A stretch of 64,000 nt of DNA, taken from contig NZ_JNFD01000009.1 in NCBI RefSeq assembly GCF_000756375.1, forward strand, positions 1 through 64,000, given 5' to 3'. The stretch comes from Sphingopyxis sp. LC81. Its GTDB lineage: Bacteria > Pseudomonadota > Alphaproteobacteria > Sphingomonadales > Sphingomonadaceae. Positions within the stretch are counted from its first letter, which is position 1. Every line of letters starts with the position of its first letter. The notes beneath the pieces are model-generated. The model saw only the letters and a program-made list of their open reading frames with translations, was not told the DNA's origin and made no database searches. The position numbers were made by a program, and so were the translations under genes. Shown here piece by piece: positions 26,198-36,661 of the stretch.

Positions 26198-27065
26198 CGC
26201 TGTCGAGTCCGGCGACCGGTTCGACCCGCTGGCGGCGACCCTTCGCGGTGGCGACGAGCCAGAAACCGATCAGCAGCATCGGCACGGTCAGCGTCTGCCC
26301 CATCGTAAGGCCCCACGACAGCGTGCCGAGCTGGACATCGGGTTCGCGCACGAACTCGACCACGAAGCGGCTGAGGCCATAGATGATCGCCGCCATGCCG
26401 AACAGGAAGCCGGGCTTGTAGCGCGCATCGGTGCGCCAGAAGAAGAAGGCGAGGACCGCCATCATCAGCAGGCCTTCGAGGCCCGCTTCGTAAAGCTGGC
26501 TCGGGTGGCGCGGGTCCATCGTGCCGCTGCCCGGAAAGATGATCGCCCACGGCACCGTCGTCGCGCGGCCCCACAGCTCGCCGTTCACGAAATTGGCGAG
26601 GCGGCCGAAGAAAAGCCCGAACGGGACGACGCACGCGACATAGTCGCAGAAGCGCAGGAAACTGAGCTTTTCCTTGCGCGTCACATACCAGATCGCGATC
26701 AGCACGCCGATCACTCCGCCGTGCAGCGACATGCCGCCGTCCCATAATTTGAAGATTTCGAGCGGCTTTTCGAGATAATTGCCGAGGTTGTAGAAGAGCA
26801 CATAGCCGAGCCGGCCGCCGAGGATGATCCCGAGCATCGCATAGAAGATCATGTCGTCGGCGTGGCGACGCGCCATTGGGGCGCCGGGCTGCGCGATCAG
26901 CTTCAAGAGATACCAGTAACCGACGAAAATGCCGGCGAGATAGGCGAGCGCATACCAGCGGATCGGCAGGCCGAAGACGCTGAACGCGATCTCGGAGTTT
27001 TCACCCATCAGATCGTGGAAGTTCACATATTGCGTTGCTTCGGCTAAGGTTGCAAAAAGAAACAT
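26190..27065 (-). CDS. lgt: Prolipoprotein diacylglyceryl transferase Lgt
   Basis: Lgt transfers diacylglycerol to the lipobox cysteine of prelipoproteins, the first step of lipoprotein maturation, in the inner membrane. The 291-residue length and seven hydrophobic helices are normal. The conserved HGGVIG and the signature [14 protein letters not shown] are present. ATG 27065 has AAGGAC 11 bp upstream; an internal ATG at 27008 is possible. It heads the lgt, NDUFAF7-like, GNAT, pgeF, SLC13 run. Confidence 0.95.
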   Translation of the reverse strand: MFLFATLAEATQYVNFHDLMGENSEIAFSVFGLPIRWYALAYLAGIFVGYWYLLKLIAQPGAPMARRHADDMIFYAMLGIILGGRLGYVLFYNLGNYLEKPLEIFKLWDGGMSLHGGVIGVLIAIWYVTRKEKLSFLRFCDYVACVVPFGLFFGRLANFVNGELWGRATTVPWAIIFPGSGTMDPRHPSQLYEAGLEGLLMMAVLAFFFWRTDARYKPGFLFGMAAIIYGLSRFVVEFVREPDVQLGTLSWGLTMGQTLTVPMLLIGFWLVATAKGRRQRVEPVAGLDSVA

Positions 27066-27142
27066 ATCGTCGCGCTGTCCTTCCCCAGGAGAGGCCTCCC
27101 CATAAGGGGTTAGGCGAGCGAGACCAAGAGGAGAGATAGAAG

Positions 27143-28849
27143 ATGCCATCTGCGCTCGATTTGCGCCTGGAAGCCGCTTATAATCTGATCACCGGTCCGG
27201 GCGGACCGATCCAGCTCGGGACCGTCGAACGCTTCGGCCACCAGCTTCCCTTCATCTCCAACGCGCCGACCAACCTTGCCGACTATGTTGCGTTTTTTGC
27301 CGCGCAGCATGGCGATGCGACCTTCCTCGTCGAAGGCGACGAGCGGCTGTCGTTCAAACAGGTCTATATGGCGGCGCGGCAGGTCGCGGCGGGGCTGGTC
27401 GAGGGTCATGGCGTCCAGCGCGGCGACCGCGTCGGGCTCGCGATGCGTAATGCCAATGCGTGGTGCGTTTCCTATATCGGCATTTTGATGGCGGGCGGCT
27501 GCGCGACCTTGCTCAACGGCTGGTGGCAGGGCGGCGAACTCGCGGCGGGCATTCTCGACAGCGAAGCGAAGCTCGTGATCGCCGACGCCCAGCGCGCGGC
27601 GCGGCTCGAGGGTATCGAGCATGGCGCGAAAATCATCACGCTCGACATCACCCAGCCGATCGATCAGGCGATCGCGCCGATCACCGGCGCCGGCGGCAGC
27701 GCCGCGACGGTGCTCCCCGTGCTGACCGGGCAGGATCTGGCGACAATCCTCTTCACCTCGGGCTCGACGGGCCAGTCGAAGGGCGCCTATTCGCGCCACG
27801 AAGCCATATGCCAGGCGATCTTCAACTATGTCACGCAGACCGCGAGCATCGTCCATCTGCTGACCGAAGATGGACAGATGTCGGATATCCAGCCCGCGAC
27901 CTTGATCTGTACGCCGCTGTTCCATGTCACCGCTGAAGTTCCGGTCTTCCTGCAAAGCTTCGCATTGGGGCGCAAACTGGTGCTGATGCCCAAATGGAAC
28001 GCCGATGAGGCGATGCGGCTGATCCAGGACGAGAAATGCAATTATTTCGTCGGTGTGCCGCTGATGAGCTATGAAATCCTCGTCAGTCCGAACCGCAAGA
28101 ACTACGACCTGTCGACCTGCAAGAGCTACGCCGGCGGCGGCGCACCGCGCCCGCCCGAACATGTGCGGCGCCTTGCGGCCGAGATGGGCGAGGCGAAGCC
28201 TTTGCTCGGTTATGGCCTCACCGAAACCAACGCGGTCGGCTGCGGCATCATCAACGAAAATTATGTCGCGAAACCAATGTCGACCGGTCCGGCGTCGAAG
28301 CCGCTCGTCGACCTCGCGATCCTCGACGACAATGGCAACGAACTGGCGCAGGGCGCTGTCGGCGAGGTCTGCATCCGTTCGGTGTGCAATTTCGAGGGCT
28401 ATTGGAACAATGAGGCGGCGACGAAGGCGGCCTTCTTCGACAATGGCTATTTCCGCTCGGGCGACCTCGGCTATCTCGACGAGGACGGCTATCTGTTCAT
28501 CGTCGACCGCAAGAAGGATATCATCATCCGCGGCGGCGAAAATATCAGCTGCCAGGAAGTCGAGGCCGCGATCTACGAACATGCCGAGGTCAATGAATGC
28601 GCGGTGTTCGGGCTTCCCGACGAGCGGCTCGGCGAGTGCGTCGGCGCGGTCGTGTGGATGAAGCCTGGCAGCAGCGTGACGGCGGAAGAGCTGGTCGCCT
28701 TCCTCAGTGCGCGGCTCGCGCCCTATAAGGTGCCGTGCCAGATCTGGATGTCGAACGACGCGCTGCCCAAGCTCGGCAGCGAAAAGATCGACAAGGTCAG
28801 CTTGCGGAGCCAGTATCGCGAGGAATATGCCGCGAAGGTGGTCGCGTAA
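27143..28849 (+). CDS. Acyl-CoA synthetase (AMP-forming)
   Basis: This class I adenylate-forming enzyme has 568 residues. The P-loop is [10 protein letters not shown] (about residue 208), the core motif is YGLTETN, and the hinge is [13 protein letters not shown] followed by [15 protein letters not shown]. The C-terminal catalytic lysine lies in LGSEKIDK. It activates a fatty or other carboxylic acid to the CoA thioester; chain length is not predictable. ATG 27143 follows GAGGAGAG. It is divergent from lgt across 77 bp. Confidence 0.93.
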   Translation: MPSALDLRLEAAYNLITGPGGPIQLGTVERFGHQLPFISNAPTNLADYVAFFAAQHGDATFLVEGDERLSFKQVYMAARQVAAGLVEGHGVQRGDRVGLAMRNANAWCVSYIGILMAGGCATLLNGWWQGGELAAGILDSEAKLVIADAQRAARLEGIEHGAKIITLDITQPIDQAIAPITGAGGSAATVLPVLTGQDLATILFTSGSTGQSKGAYSRHEAICQAIFNYVTQTASIVHLLTEDGQMSDIQPATLICTPLFHVTAEVPVFLQSFALGRKLVLMPKWNADEAMRLIQDEKCNYFVGVPLMSYEILVSPNRKNYDLSTCKSYAGGGAPRPPEHVRRLAAEMGEAKPLLGYGLTETNAVGCGIINENYVAKPMSTGPASKPLVDLAILDDNGNELAQGAVGEVCIRSVCNFEGYWNNEAATKAAFFDNGYFRSGDLGYLDEDGYLFIVDRKKDIIIRGGENISCQEVEAAIYEHAEVNECAVFGLPDERLGECVGAVVWMKPGSSVTAEELVAFLSARLAPYKVPCQIWMSNDALPKLGSEKIDKVSLRSQYREEYAAKVVA

Positions 28850-28879
28850 CCGGAAACAGCAAAGGAGCGAACCGGGATC

Positions 28880-29728
28880 ATGGCCGAGGCTGAAACTCCC
28901 GTCGCTCCCGTCAAACCGGAGCCGGTGCGCGTCTATCGCCACCGGCTGCCGGCGCGCATCTGGCACTGGGTGAATGCCGTCACTCTGCTCATCCTGTTGA
29001 TGAGCGGGCTGATGATCTTCAACGCGCATCCGCGGCTCTATTGGGGCGAATATGGCGCGAATTTCGACCGCGCGTGGCTGGTGATCGGTTCGACACCCGA
29101 CAGCGGCTATTTGCGCATAGGCGATTATCGCGTCGACACGACGGGGGTGCTCGGTCGCTGGACCGATGCACAGGGTGCCGAAAAGACATGGGCCTTTCCC
29201 GGCTGGGCGACGATCCCGACCAGCTACAGCCTGGCCGACGGGCGGCGCTGGCACTTGCTATTCGCGTGGGTGCTGTCGATCGGGCTCACGCTCTACATGG
29301 TCTGGACGCTGGTTGGCGGACATTTGCGCAAGGATCTGCACATCCGCCGCGCCGAATGGTCGCCGCGCCATATCTGGCACGATGCGAAGGAGCATGCGCG
29401 GCTGCGCTTTCCGCGGGGCGAGGCGGCGGCGCGCTACGGCATCCTGCAGAAACTCAGCTATATCGGGGTGATATTCGTCCTGCTGCCGCTGATGATCGCG
29501 ACCGGCCTCACCATGTCGCCCGGGATGAACGCGGCATGGCCGTGGTTGCTCGATGTCTTCGGCGGGCGGCAGTCGGCGCGCTCGATCCATTTCATCGCCG
29601 CCTGGGCGCTCATCCTCTTCTTCCTCGTCCATATCGCGATGGTGCTGCTCGCGGGGCCGGTGAACGAGATACGTTCGATGATCACCGGCTGGTTCCGCCT
29701 GCCGCCCGAGCGGGAGGAACGCGCATGA
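28880..29728 (+). CDS. Cytochrome b/b6 domain membrane protein
   Basis: The protein has 282 residues and four membrane helices of the cytochrome b561/formate-dehydrogenase-gamma type. Histidines suitable for heme ligation lie in RIWHWVNAV (helix 1), RRWHLLFAW (helix 2) and in the final helices SIHFIAAW and LVHIAM. It should carry electrons between the quinone pool and the oxidoreductase encoded next, whose ATG overlaps its stop as ATGA. This resembles the MsrQ/MsrP pairing in principle but is a different cytochrome family. Confidence 0.88.
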   Translation: MAEAETPVAPVKPEPVRVYRHRLPARIWHWVNAVTLLILLMSGLMIFNAHPRLYWGEYGANFDRAWLVIGSTPDSGYLRIGDYRVDTTGVLGRWTDAQGAEKTWAFPGWATIPTSYSLADGRRWHLLFAWVLSIGLTLYMVWTLVGGHLRKDLHIRRAEWSPRHIWHDAKEHARLRFPRGEAAARYGILQKLSYIGVIFVLLPLMIATGLTMSPGMNAAWPWLLDVFGGRQSARSIHFIAAWALILFFLVHIAMVLLAGPVNEIRSMITGWFRLPPEREERA

Positions 29729-30504
29729 ACTCGATCGTCCTTCCCCGCCGCCAGCTTATCGCGCGCGCGGGCGGGCTCGTCGCCGCGGCGGGCGCGCTGC
29801 CGCTGCTTTCGGGCTGCGATGCGATCAACGACGCGCCCGCGGTGCGCAAGATCTTGTCGATGGGCGAGGAGATGAACCGCGCGAGTCAGCGCGCGCTGAT
29901 CGACCGCAATGCGCTCGCGCGCGAGTTCAGCCGCGCCGACCTGTCGCCCTATTTCCGGCCCAACGGCACGCGCCTGCCGGCCGGCGCCGCCTATGCCGCG
30001 CATGCGGCGAGCGGCTTTGCCGACTGGCGCGTCAAGGTCACCGGGCTCGTCGCGCGGCCGCTCTCGCTGTCGATGGCCGATATCCGCGCGATGCCGCAGC
30101 GCATCCAGATCACGCGCCACGACTGCGTCGAGGGGTGGAGCGCGATCGGGCAATGGACCGGCCCGCAACTGCGCGATATCCTCGCCGGGGCGGGTGTACG
30201 CGACAGCGCGCGCTATATCGTCTTTCGCTGCGCCGACCGGCTCGGCGATACGCTCTATTATGAAAGCTGCGACATGGTCGATGCGCTGCACCCGCAGACG
30301 ATCATGGCGTGGGCGCTCAACGGCAAGATATTGCCGATCGCGAACGGCGCGCCGCTGCGTCTGCGGATCGAGCGCCAGCTCGGCTACAAGCACGCCAAAT
30401 ATGTGAACGCGATCGAGGCGGTCGCCAGCCTCGATCAAATCGGCGCGGGCAAGGGCGGCTATTGGGAAGACCGAATCGATTATGAATGGTATGCCGGAAT
30501 CTGA
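29725..30504 (+). CDS. Tat-exported molybdopterin oxidoreductase, lipoprotein-like
   Basis: The protein has 259 residues and a sulfite-oxidase-type molybdopterin domain. HDCVEGW near residue 131 supplies the expected molybdenum-ligating Cys. The N-terminus has the twin-arginine pattern RRQLIARAGG followed by a hydrophobic stretch and LLSGC, so it is probably folded before Tat export and then lipidated. Unlike MsrP it lacks an obvious typical length. Translational coupling to the cytochrome b gene indicates one membrane redox complex; its substrate is unknown. Confidence 0.87.
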   Translation: MNSIVLPRRQLIARAGGLVAAAGALPLLSGCDAINDAPAVRKILSMGEEMNRASQRALIDRNALAREFSRADLSPYFRPNGTRLPAGAAYAAHAASGFADWRVKVTGLVARPLSLSMADIRAMPQRIQITRHDCVEGWSAIGQWTGPQLRDILAGAGVRDSARYIVFRCADRLGDTLYYESCDMVDALHPQTIMAWALNGKILPIANGAPLRLRIERQLGYKHAKYVNAIEAVASLDQIGAGKGGYWEDRIDYEWYAGI

Positions 30505-30546
30505 CGGCAACCATTTGGGACGATTGAGGCTTCTGTCGTTGCAGAC

Positions 30547-31794
30547 ATGTCGATCCTAGCTCCATTTCTTTCCCGCGTGGTGCGTCAAGGACGGCTGACC
30601 GTCATTGCACCCGATGGCGCTGAGGAGCATTTCGGCACGCCGACAACGGGATTTCCCGAGCTTACCCTTCGCTTCGCGAGCCGCGCCGGGATGCGCCGCA
30701 TCATCCTCGACCCGCGGCTTGGCGCCGCCGAAGCCTTCATGGACGGCGACATGCGGATCGAGGGCGGCGACATCATGGACCTCATCGGCCTGATCCGCAT
30801 GAACACGCCATGGGATCGCGGCGCGGCGCTCAAGGACAAGACGTGGCTCGGCCGGCGCGCCGACTGGGTGAAGACACGGATCGGTTCGATCAACCGCCAG
30901 CGCCGGTCGCGCGCCAACGTCAAGCATCACTATGACATTGGCAACGACCTCTATCGGCTCTTCCTCGACGACGACATGCAATATAGCTGCGCCTACTGGC
31001 CGCGGCCGGACATGACGCTGGAGGAAGCGCAGGTCGTGAAAAAGGTACATATCGCGGCGAAGCTCGCGCTCAAACCGGGGCTGCGCGTGCTCGATATCGG
31101 TTGCGGCTGGGGCGGGATGGCGATCACGCTCGCGAAGCTCGAGCAGGTCGAGGTGCTCGGGATCACGCTGTCGGAGGAGCAGTTCGCGCTCGCGCGCCAG
31201 CGCGCCGAGGCGGCGGGGGTCGCCGACCGCGTCACATTCGAACTGATCGATTATCGCGACCTTGCCGCGCGCGAGGCGGGGCGGTTCGACCGCATCGTCT
31301 CGGTCGGGATGTTCGAACATGTCGGCGCGCCCAATTTCGAAACCTTCTTTCGCGCCGCCGCCAACCTGATGACCGCCGACGGGGTGATGTTGCTCCACAC
31401 GATCGGGCGCTTCGGCAGGCCGGGATCGACCGACGCCTTCACGCGCAAATATATCTTTCCCGGCGGCTATATCCCCGCGCTCAGCGAGACGCTGGCGGCG
31501 AGCGAGAAGAGCCGGCTGATCGCCACCGATATCGAGACGCTGCGGCTGCATTACGCGCTGACGCTGCGCCAATGGTATGCGCGCACGCTTGCGCACGAGG
31601 CCGAAATCACCGCCATGATGGGGACACGTTTCTTTCGCATGTGGACCTTCTACCTCGCGGGCGCGACGTCGGCGTTCGAAAGCGGCGGGATGGGCAATTA
31701 CCAGATCCAGTTCGCGCGCAGCCGCCACGCGCTGCCGCTGACGCGCGATTATATCGCGGCGGCCGAGGAGGATTTTGGCGCACGCCGGGTGTGA
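30547..31794 (+). CDS. Cyclopropane-fatty-acyl-phospholipid synthase family protein
   Basis: The protein has 415 residues and a C-terminal SAM-dependent methyltransferase domain. The SAM motif is VLDIGCGWGGMA (about residue 180), and HHYDIGNDLY before it is a hallmark of cyclopropane synthases. SVGMFEHVG and the late FYLAGAT segment match the family. It would add a methylene bridge to unsaturated phospholipid acyl chains at the inner membrane. It starts 42 bp after the molybdopterin oxidoreductase gene. Confidence 0.9.
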   Translation: MSILAPFLSRVVRQGRLTVIAPDGAEEHFGTPTTGFPELTLRFASRAGMRRIILDPRLGAAEAFMDGDMRIEGGDIMDLIGLIRMNTPWDRGAALKDKTWLGRRADWVKTRIGSINRQRRSRANVKHHYDIGNDLYRLFLDDDMQYSCAYWPRPDMTLEEAQVVKKVHIAAKLALKPGLRVLDIGCGWGGMAITLAKLEQVEVLGITLSEEQFALARQRAEAAGVADRVTFELIDYRDLAAREAGRFDRIVSVGMFEHVGAPNFETFFRAAANLMTADGVMLLHTIGRFGRPGSTDAFTRKYIFPGGYIPALSETLAASEKSRLIATDIETLRLHYALTLRQWYARTLAHEAEITAMMGTRFFRMWTFYLAGATSAFESGGMGNYQIQFARSRHALPLTRDYIAAAEEDFGARRV

Positions 31795-31853
31795 CATCAA
31801 ACACAGTCGCCGCCGTCATAATCCCCCATGGGACCGGCCCGAAGGAGGGCGGA

Positions 31854-32480
31854 ATGGCTGACGAAGACATGGGCGCCGGGCGTGACCGGACTGGAGTTCA
31901 CCGGATCAGGAATTGCTGGGCGCTGCGCCGCGAAGGTCTGAAAGGCTTGTGGGTCGACGCGGAAGTCGCAGCGGGCGCCTCGCCGGCGCTGGTCCTGACC
32001 GGTTCGCGCCGCGGGCGCGCCGAAATTCCGCTCACCGATATTCGTCGACTCCGTGCGAGTCTCGACGAAGGCAAATTCCGCTGGCTCGATTCCTTTCGCT
32101 GCCTGATCTGGTGCGACGACGGGCGAAAGTTCGTGCTGGTCCCGAAATCCCTCGGGAACGTCGGCTATCGCGATCTCATCCTCGAAATCGCGCGAGGGAT
32201 GAAGCGCGTCGGGCGGTTCGACCGGGTCGAGCGCGGGCAGCAAGTTTGGGAAGCCGCCTTATATTCGGTGTTCATGGTCGCGATGGCTCTGCTGATCGGC
32301 TACGCCGCTTACGACTCGCTGAAGATTTACGGCTCGACGAGGACGAGCGATATCGTCTTTGCCTGCATCACCGGGGGCTTCAGCCTTTTGCTGCTTGTCG
32401 GCAGCGTCGCGATATGGGGAGACAAGAAGCGGCCTCGCCCAGTTCGCAGCTTCAAGGATTTGCGGGGGGTGCTGCCCTGA
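31854..32480 (+). CDS. Hypothetical protein with two C-terminal membrane helices
   Basis: The protein has 208 residues and is not a recognised family. The first 135 residues are charged and soluble, with strands such as GRAEIPLTDIRRL and CLIWCDDGRKFVLVP. Two membrane helices follow at about residues 144-165 and 172-192, then a basic tail. AAGGAGG lies 5 bp before ATG 31854. It converges on the DUF1801 gene and lies 60 bp after the cyclopropane synthase gene. Confidence 0.75.
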   Translation: MADEDMGAGRDRTGVHRIRNCWALRREGLKGLWVDAEVAAGASPALVLTGSRRGRAEIPLTDIRRLRASLDEGKFRWLDSFRCLIWCDDGRKFVLVPKSLGNVGYRDLILEIARGMKRVGRFDRVERGQQVWEAALYSVFMVAMALLIGYAAYDSLKIYGSTRTSDIVFACITGGFSLLLLVGSVAIWGDKKRPRPVRSFKDLRGVLP

Positions 32481-32486
32481 TCGCCG

Positions 32487-32924
32487 TCAATTCGGATATC
32501 TTTCGTTCATCACGTCCCAGCTCAGCACGACGAGCTTTTCGAGAACCGCCAGGTCGACGTCGGCGAGCTTGTTGATGTAAAGGCACGATTTGCCGTTCTT
32601 ATATTTGCCGAGCTTGGCGAGCAGCGCGTCGGCCTCGGGTTGACGGTCGCAGTAATGGCCCATCAGATAGAGCGTCATCGCCGCCTTGCGCGGGCTGAAC
32701 CCGGCGCGGCACATCGTTCCCGAACGGCCGCTGTCGTATAGATAGTCATAGCTGCCATAGCCGATAATCGACGGCCCCCACATTTTCGGATCGAGCCCCG
32801 TGACACGCCGGTGCATCGCATCGATCACCTCGGCCTCCTCGCGGCGTCGTGCATCGGGGACGGTCGCGATGAAATCGGCGACGGCAATTTCGGTGGCTTT
32901 GGTCTTGATCTCGGCTTTGCCCAT
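32487..32924 (-). CDS. DUF1801 domain-containing protein
   Basis: The protein has 145 residues. The segment from about residue 25 to 140 carries the DUF1801 features (DPKMWGPSIIGYGSY and CLYINKLADVDL). The family is related to the iron-chaperone-like fold of YdhG/YdeI but has no settled function. I chose ATG 32924, which follows GGGGAGAGAG; a longer frame to 32972 is less likely. It is a single gene converging on the hypothetical membrane protein gene. Confidence 0.87.
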   Translation of the reverse strand: MGKAEIKTKATEIAVADFIATVPDARRREEAEVIDAMHRRVTGLDPKMWGPSIIGYGSYDYLYDSGRSGTMCRAGFSPRKAAMTLYLMGHYCDRQPEADALLAKLGKYKNGKSCLYINKLADVDLAVLEKLVVLSWDVMNERYPN

Positions 32925-33113
32925 GATCTCTCTCCCCGGCACGAGAATAGCGGTTTGGACAGGGAATTCCAATCAGCGGCACCGTGCGGGCTGTGTCGCG
33001 ATACGGATTGTGGCGGCAATTTACTTGATTCAAAAAACCGTTATCACGTTCGCGCGTGGCTGCTCGCCATCTGATTTCACCCCGTATCGCACAAGTTCGT
33101 CAGGAGAAGGTGG

Positions 33114-33521
33114 ATGGCTCGCTTCCCGAATCTGAAGAAACTGGACAAGTTCGAGAATATATTCTTGCTCGGCTTTCGGCTGCTTGTCGGAATTTTTTTG
33201 ATCTACGGAACGTGGGATAATATCTCCAGCGCCGCGCGGATGGCGGAGTTCGCAGCGTTTCTGAAATCGCACGGGTTCATGTTCCCGAAAATCATGGCCC
33301 CCCTGTCGGTCTGGGCTCAATTTCTTTGCGGCGTGGCATTTTGCGCGGGCGTCCTGGTGCGGTGGGCGGGCCTTGTCTGTGCATTCAACTTCCTGGTCGC
33401 GATTGTCATGGTGGATGCTGCGGGAGGAATCCGGGCGAGCTTCCCGAGCGCGATGCTGATCGCATTCGGGCTTTACATTGCGGCGCGCGGCGCGGGCTCG
33501 CTGGCGTTGCAGCGCAGCTAG
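33114..33521 (+). CDS. DoxX family membrane protein
   Basis: The protein has 135 residues and four membrane helices, as in the DoxX family. The FRLLVGIFLIYGTWDNI start, the central WAQFLCGVAF and the last FGLYIAARG are typical. Roles of the family are unclear; some members are linked to redox stress. A strong AGGAGAAGG site precedes ATG 33114. It converges on the WYL regulator gene, with only 20 bp between stop codons. Confidence 0.88.
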   Translation: MARFPNLKKLDKFENIFLLGFRLLVGIFLIYGTWDNISSAARMAEFAAFLKSHGFMFPKIMAPLSVWAQFLCGVAFCAGVLVRWAGLVCAFNFLVAIVMVDAAGGIRASFPSAMLIAFGLYIAARGAGSLALQRS

Positions 33522-33541
33522 GCCACTAACAGAAACGCCGA

Positions 33542-34501
33542 TCAGCGGTGCCGCGCAGCGATCTGTTCGGCTAATACCGCAATGCGGCGGCGGAAGCTCT
33601 CCGGCGCGGCCACCTCGACCTCGGCGCCGAGCGCGAGCATGTCGCGTGCGCCATGGTCGCTGTCCTCGACCCGCATCGTCATTTCGCGCCAGCCGTCGGC
33701 GGCGGGTACGCCTGCCCCCGCGACCGCTTCGGCGCCGCGCGGCGACTGCGCGGCAAGCCGCTTGCAGCCTTCGGGCGAGGCGCGGATGGTCGCGGTCGTG
33801 GCGAACAGCTCTGCCTCGAACCGCGCTTGCTCCACCTGCCACCATGTCGCGAGATGAAAATCGGCGGGGCGCTCGAAGGGCGTGTCGCCGGCCACCGGAT
33901 CCTCGATATTCGCGATTCGGAAGATGCGGATCTTCCCGCCGCCGCGCGCCGCGAGATACCAGATGCCGGCTTTCAGCACGAGGCCGAGCGGATCGACGCT
34001 CCAGTCGCGCACCCCCTGCCAGCTTTCGTAGTGCATCGACAAACGCCGCTCGTCGAGTACCGCGCGCGCGATCGCGGGAAGGTGCGGCAAGGCTTCGCCG
34101 CCGCGATACCAGTCGACCGCGTCGAGATGGAACCGCGCCGCCATCCGGTCGGCGAGTGCGCCGCCGCCGCCGGGAAGCGCGATGAGCAATTTGTTGCGCG
34201 CGGCGCTGGCTGCGGCGCCGATCCCCAGTTCGGCCGCCGGGCCGGGCAGGCCGATCATCGCCATCGCCTCGGCCTCGCCGGCCGACAGCCCGGTGAGGCG
34301 CGTGCGATAGCCGCCCAGCAGCTCGAACCCGCCGCCGGGTCCGCGATCGCCATAGACGGGCACCCCCGCCGCGGAGAGCGCGTCGATATCGCGGTAGATC
34401 GTGCGTTCGGACACTTCGAACTCGGCCGCGAGATCGGCCGCGGTCAGCCGCCCGCGCAATTGCAGCAGCATCAGGATCGAGAGGAGGCGGCTCGCGCGCA
34501 T
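33542..34501 (-). CDS. YafY-type HTH and WYL domain regulator
   Basis: The protein has 319 residues. An HTH domain of the DeoR type fills residues 1-60 (ERTIYRDIDALSAAGVPVYG is the recognition-helix region), and a WYL ligand-sensing domain lies at about 140-210 (RLSMHYESW and GIWYLAAR). It is divergent from the DUF1579-like gene, and a perfect palindrome sits 24 bp in front of its start codon, consistent with autoregulation and control of the neighbour. The signal is unknown. Confidence 0.92.
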   Translation of the reverse strand: MRASRLLSILMLLQLRGRLTAADLAAEFEVSERTIYRDIDALSAAGVPVYGDRGPGGGFELLGGYRTRLTGLSAGEAEAMAMIGLPGPAAELGIGAAASAARNKLLIALPGGGGALADRMAARFHLDAVDWYRGGEALPHLPAIARAVLDERRLSMHYESWQGVRDWSVDPLGLVLKAGIWYLAARGGGKIRIFRIANIEDPVAGDTPFERPADFHLATWWQVEQARFEAELFATTATIRASPEGCKRLAAQSPRGAEAVAGAGVPAADGWREMTMRVEDSDHGARDMLALGAEVEVAAPESFRRRIAVLAEQIAARHR

Positions 34502-34524
34502 TTTTTCGCTGTAGCAGAAAATAG

Positions 34525-34541
34525 CTGACAGAAAATGTCAG
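34525..34541. promoter_or_regulatory. Operator palindrome between WYL regulator and DUF1579-like gene
   Basis: CTGACA-GAAAA-TGTCAG is a perfect 6-5-6 inverted repeat between the two divergent genes, 24 bp from the regulator start and 43 bp from the other start. YafY-type regulators are known to bind similar TGACA-N5-TGTCA sites, so this is the probable binding site of the neighbouring regulator. Confidence 0.65.
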
Positions 34542-34583
34542 GATGGGGCGCGTAGGGCAGGCGGGTCACGAAGGGAGCAAATT

Positions 34584-35135
34584 ATGACCCACATCGAACG
34601 ACGCACCATCATCGCCCTTTCCGCAGGAGCCCTTATGTCCACTATCGTCCCCGCCGTCGTTTCCGCCGCGATCAACCCCGCCCCCGTGGGCAAGCCCGGC
34701 GACTTCGATTTCCTCACCGGCGAATGGCGCATCCACAACAAGTTTCGTGAGGGCGAAAAGTGGATCGAATTTCCCGCCGAAGCGACCGTCGTCGGCATTC
34801 TCGGCGGCATCGCGAGCATCGAGGAACTGCGCATTCCGGCGCGGGGCTTTTCGGGCATGGGGCTCCGACTGCTCGACGTCGAAAAGAAAATCTGGTCCGA
34901 TCATTTCGTCAACGCCAAGTCGGGCGTCGTCGCGGTGCCGGGCGAGCTCGGCGTATTCGAGGAGGGCGTCGGAACCTTCCTGTCCGAAAGCGAGGGCGCG
35001 CAAGGCCCCGAACTCTATCGCGGCGTGTGGGATCGGATCACGCCGAAAAGCTGTCGCTGGTTCCAGGGCACCTCGCGCGACGGCGGCAAGACGTGGGACG
35101 ACAACTGGTTCATGGACTGGACGCGGATTTCCTAG
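34584..35135 (+). CDS. Exported DUF1579-like protein
   Basis: The protein has 183 residues. A signal-peptide-like N-terminus (RRTIIALSAGALMSTIVPAV, about residues 6-25) is followed by FDFLTGEWRIHN and later by DGGKTWDDNWFMDWTR, which resemble DUF1579/lipocalin-like proteins. Ligand and function are unknown. It is likely controlled by the divergent WYL regulator through the palindrome in front of it. The start ATG 34584 follows GAAGGGAGC. Confidence 0.75.
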   Translation: MTHIERRTIIALSAGALMSTIVPAVVSAAINPAPVGKPGDFDFLTGEWRIHNKFREGEKWIEFPAEATVVGILGGIASIEELRIPARGFSGMGLRLLDVEKKIWSDHFVNAKSGVVAVPGELGVFEEGVGTFLSESEGAQGPELYRGVWDRITPKSCRWFQGTSRDGGKTWDDNWFMDWTRIS

Positions 35136-35140
35136 GTCTC

Positions 35141-35248
35141 CGTGCCCCTGCGTAGGCAGGGGCCCATCTCCTATCGGTGGGGCCTCGGATCGGCGGTGAT
35201 GTCGGGCCGATAGCTTCGGTGATGGGCCCCTGCCTGCGCAGGGGCACG
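35141..35248. repeat. Dispersed palindromic repeat (CCCCTGC type)
   Basis: A 28-bp sequence at 35141-35168, beginning CGTGCCCCTGC, recurs as its reverse complement at 35221-35248 with one mismatch, separated by 52 bp. Each arm can itself fold (CCCCTGC with GCAGGGG). Such arms with C-rich and G-rich cores are common intergenic repeats in sphingomonads, to my knowledge. It lies between the DUF1579-like gene and argG. Confidence 0.8.
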
Positions 35249-35331
35249 ATGCGTGTTGGACAACATACATTGCGTGATCATGGCAGGACTGCTAGCCGCG
35301 CCCGCGTCTTTCCCTCGCCAAAGGTGCCATC

Positions 35332-36549
<1,218 letters not shown>

Positions 36550-36661
36550 GACGGCCAGCCTCGGAGAGCAAGCAATTTTCGTCCCGATCTGTCCACAGGG
36601 AAAGCCAATTTTATTGGGGGAGTAGCATGGTGCAGCGACCAGCGTCCGGGTTGAATTCGTA

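Noticed and set aside
36589..36597. TGTCCACAG as a DnaA box
   Set aside because: It differs from the consensus at two positions and stands alone.
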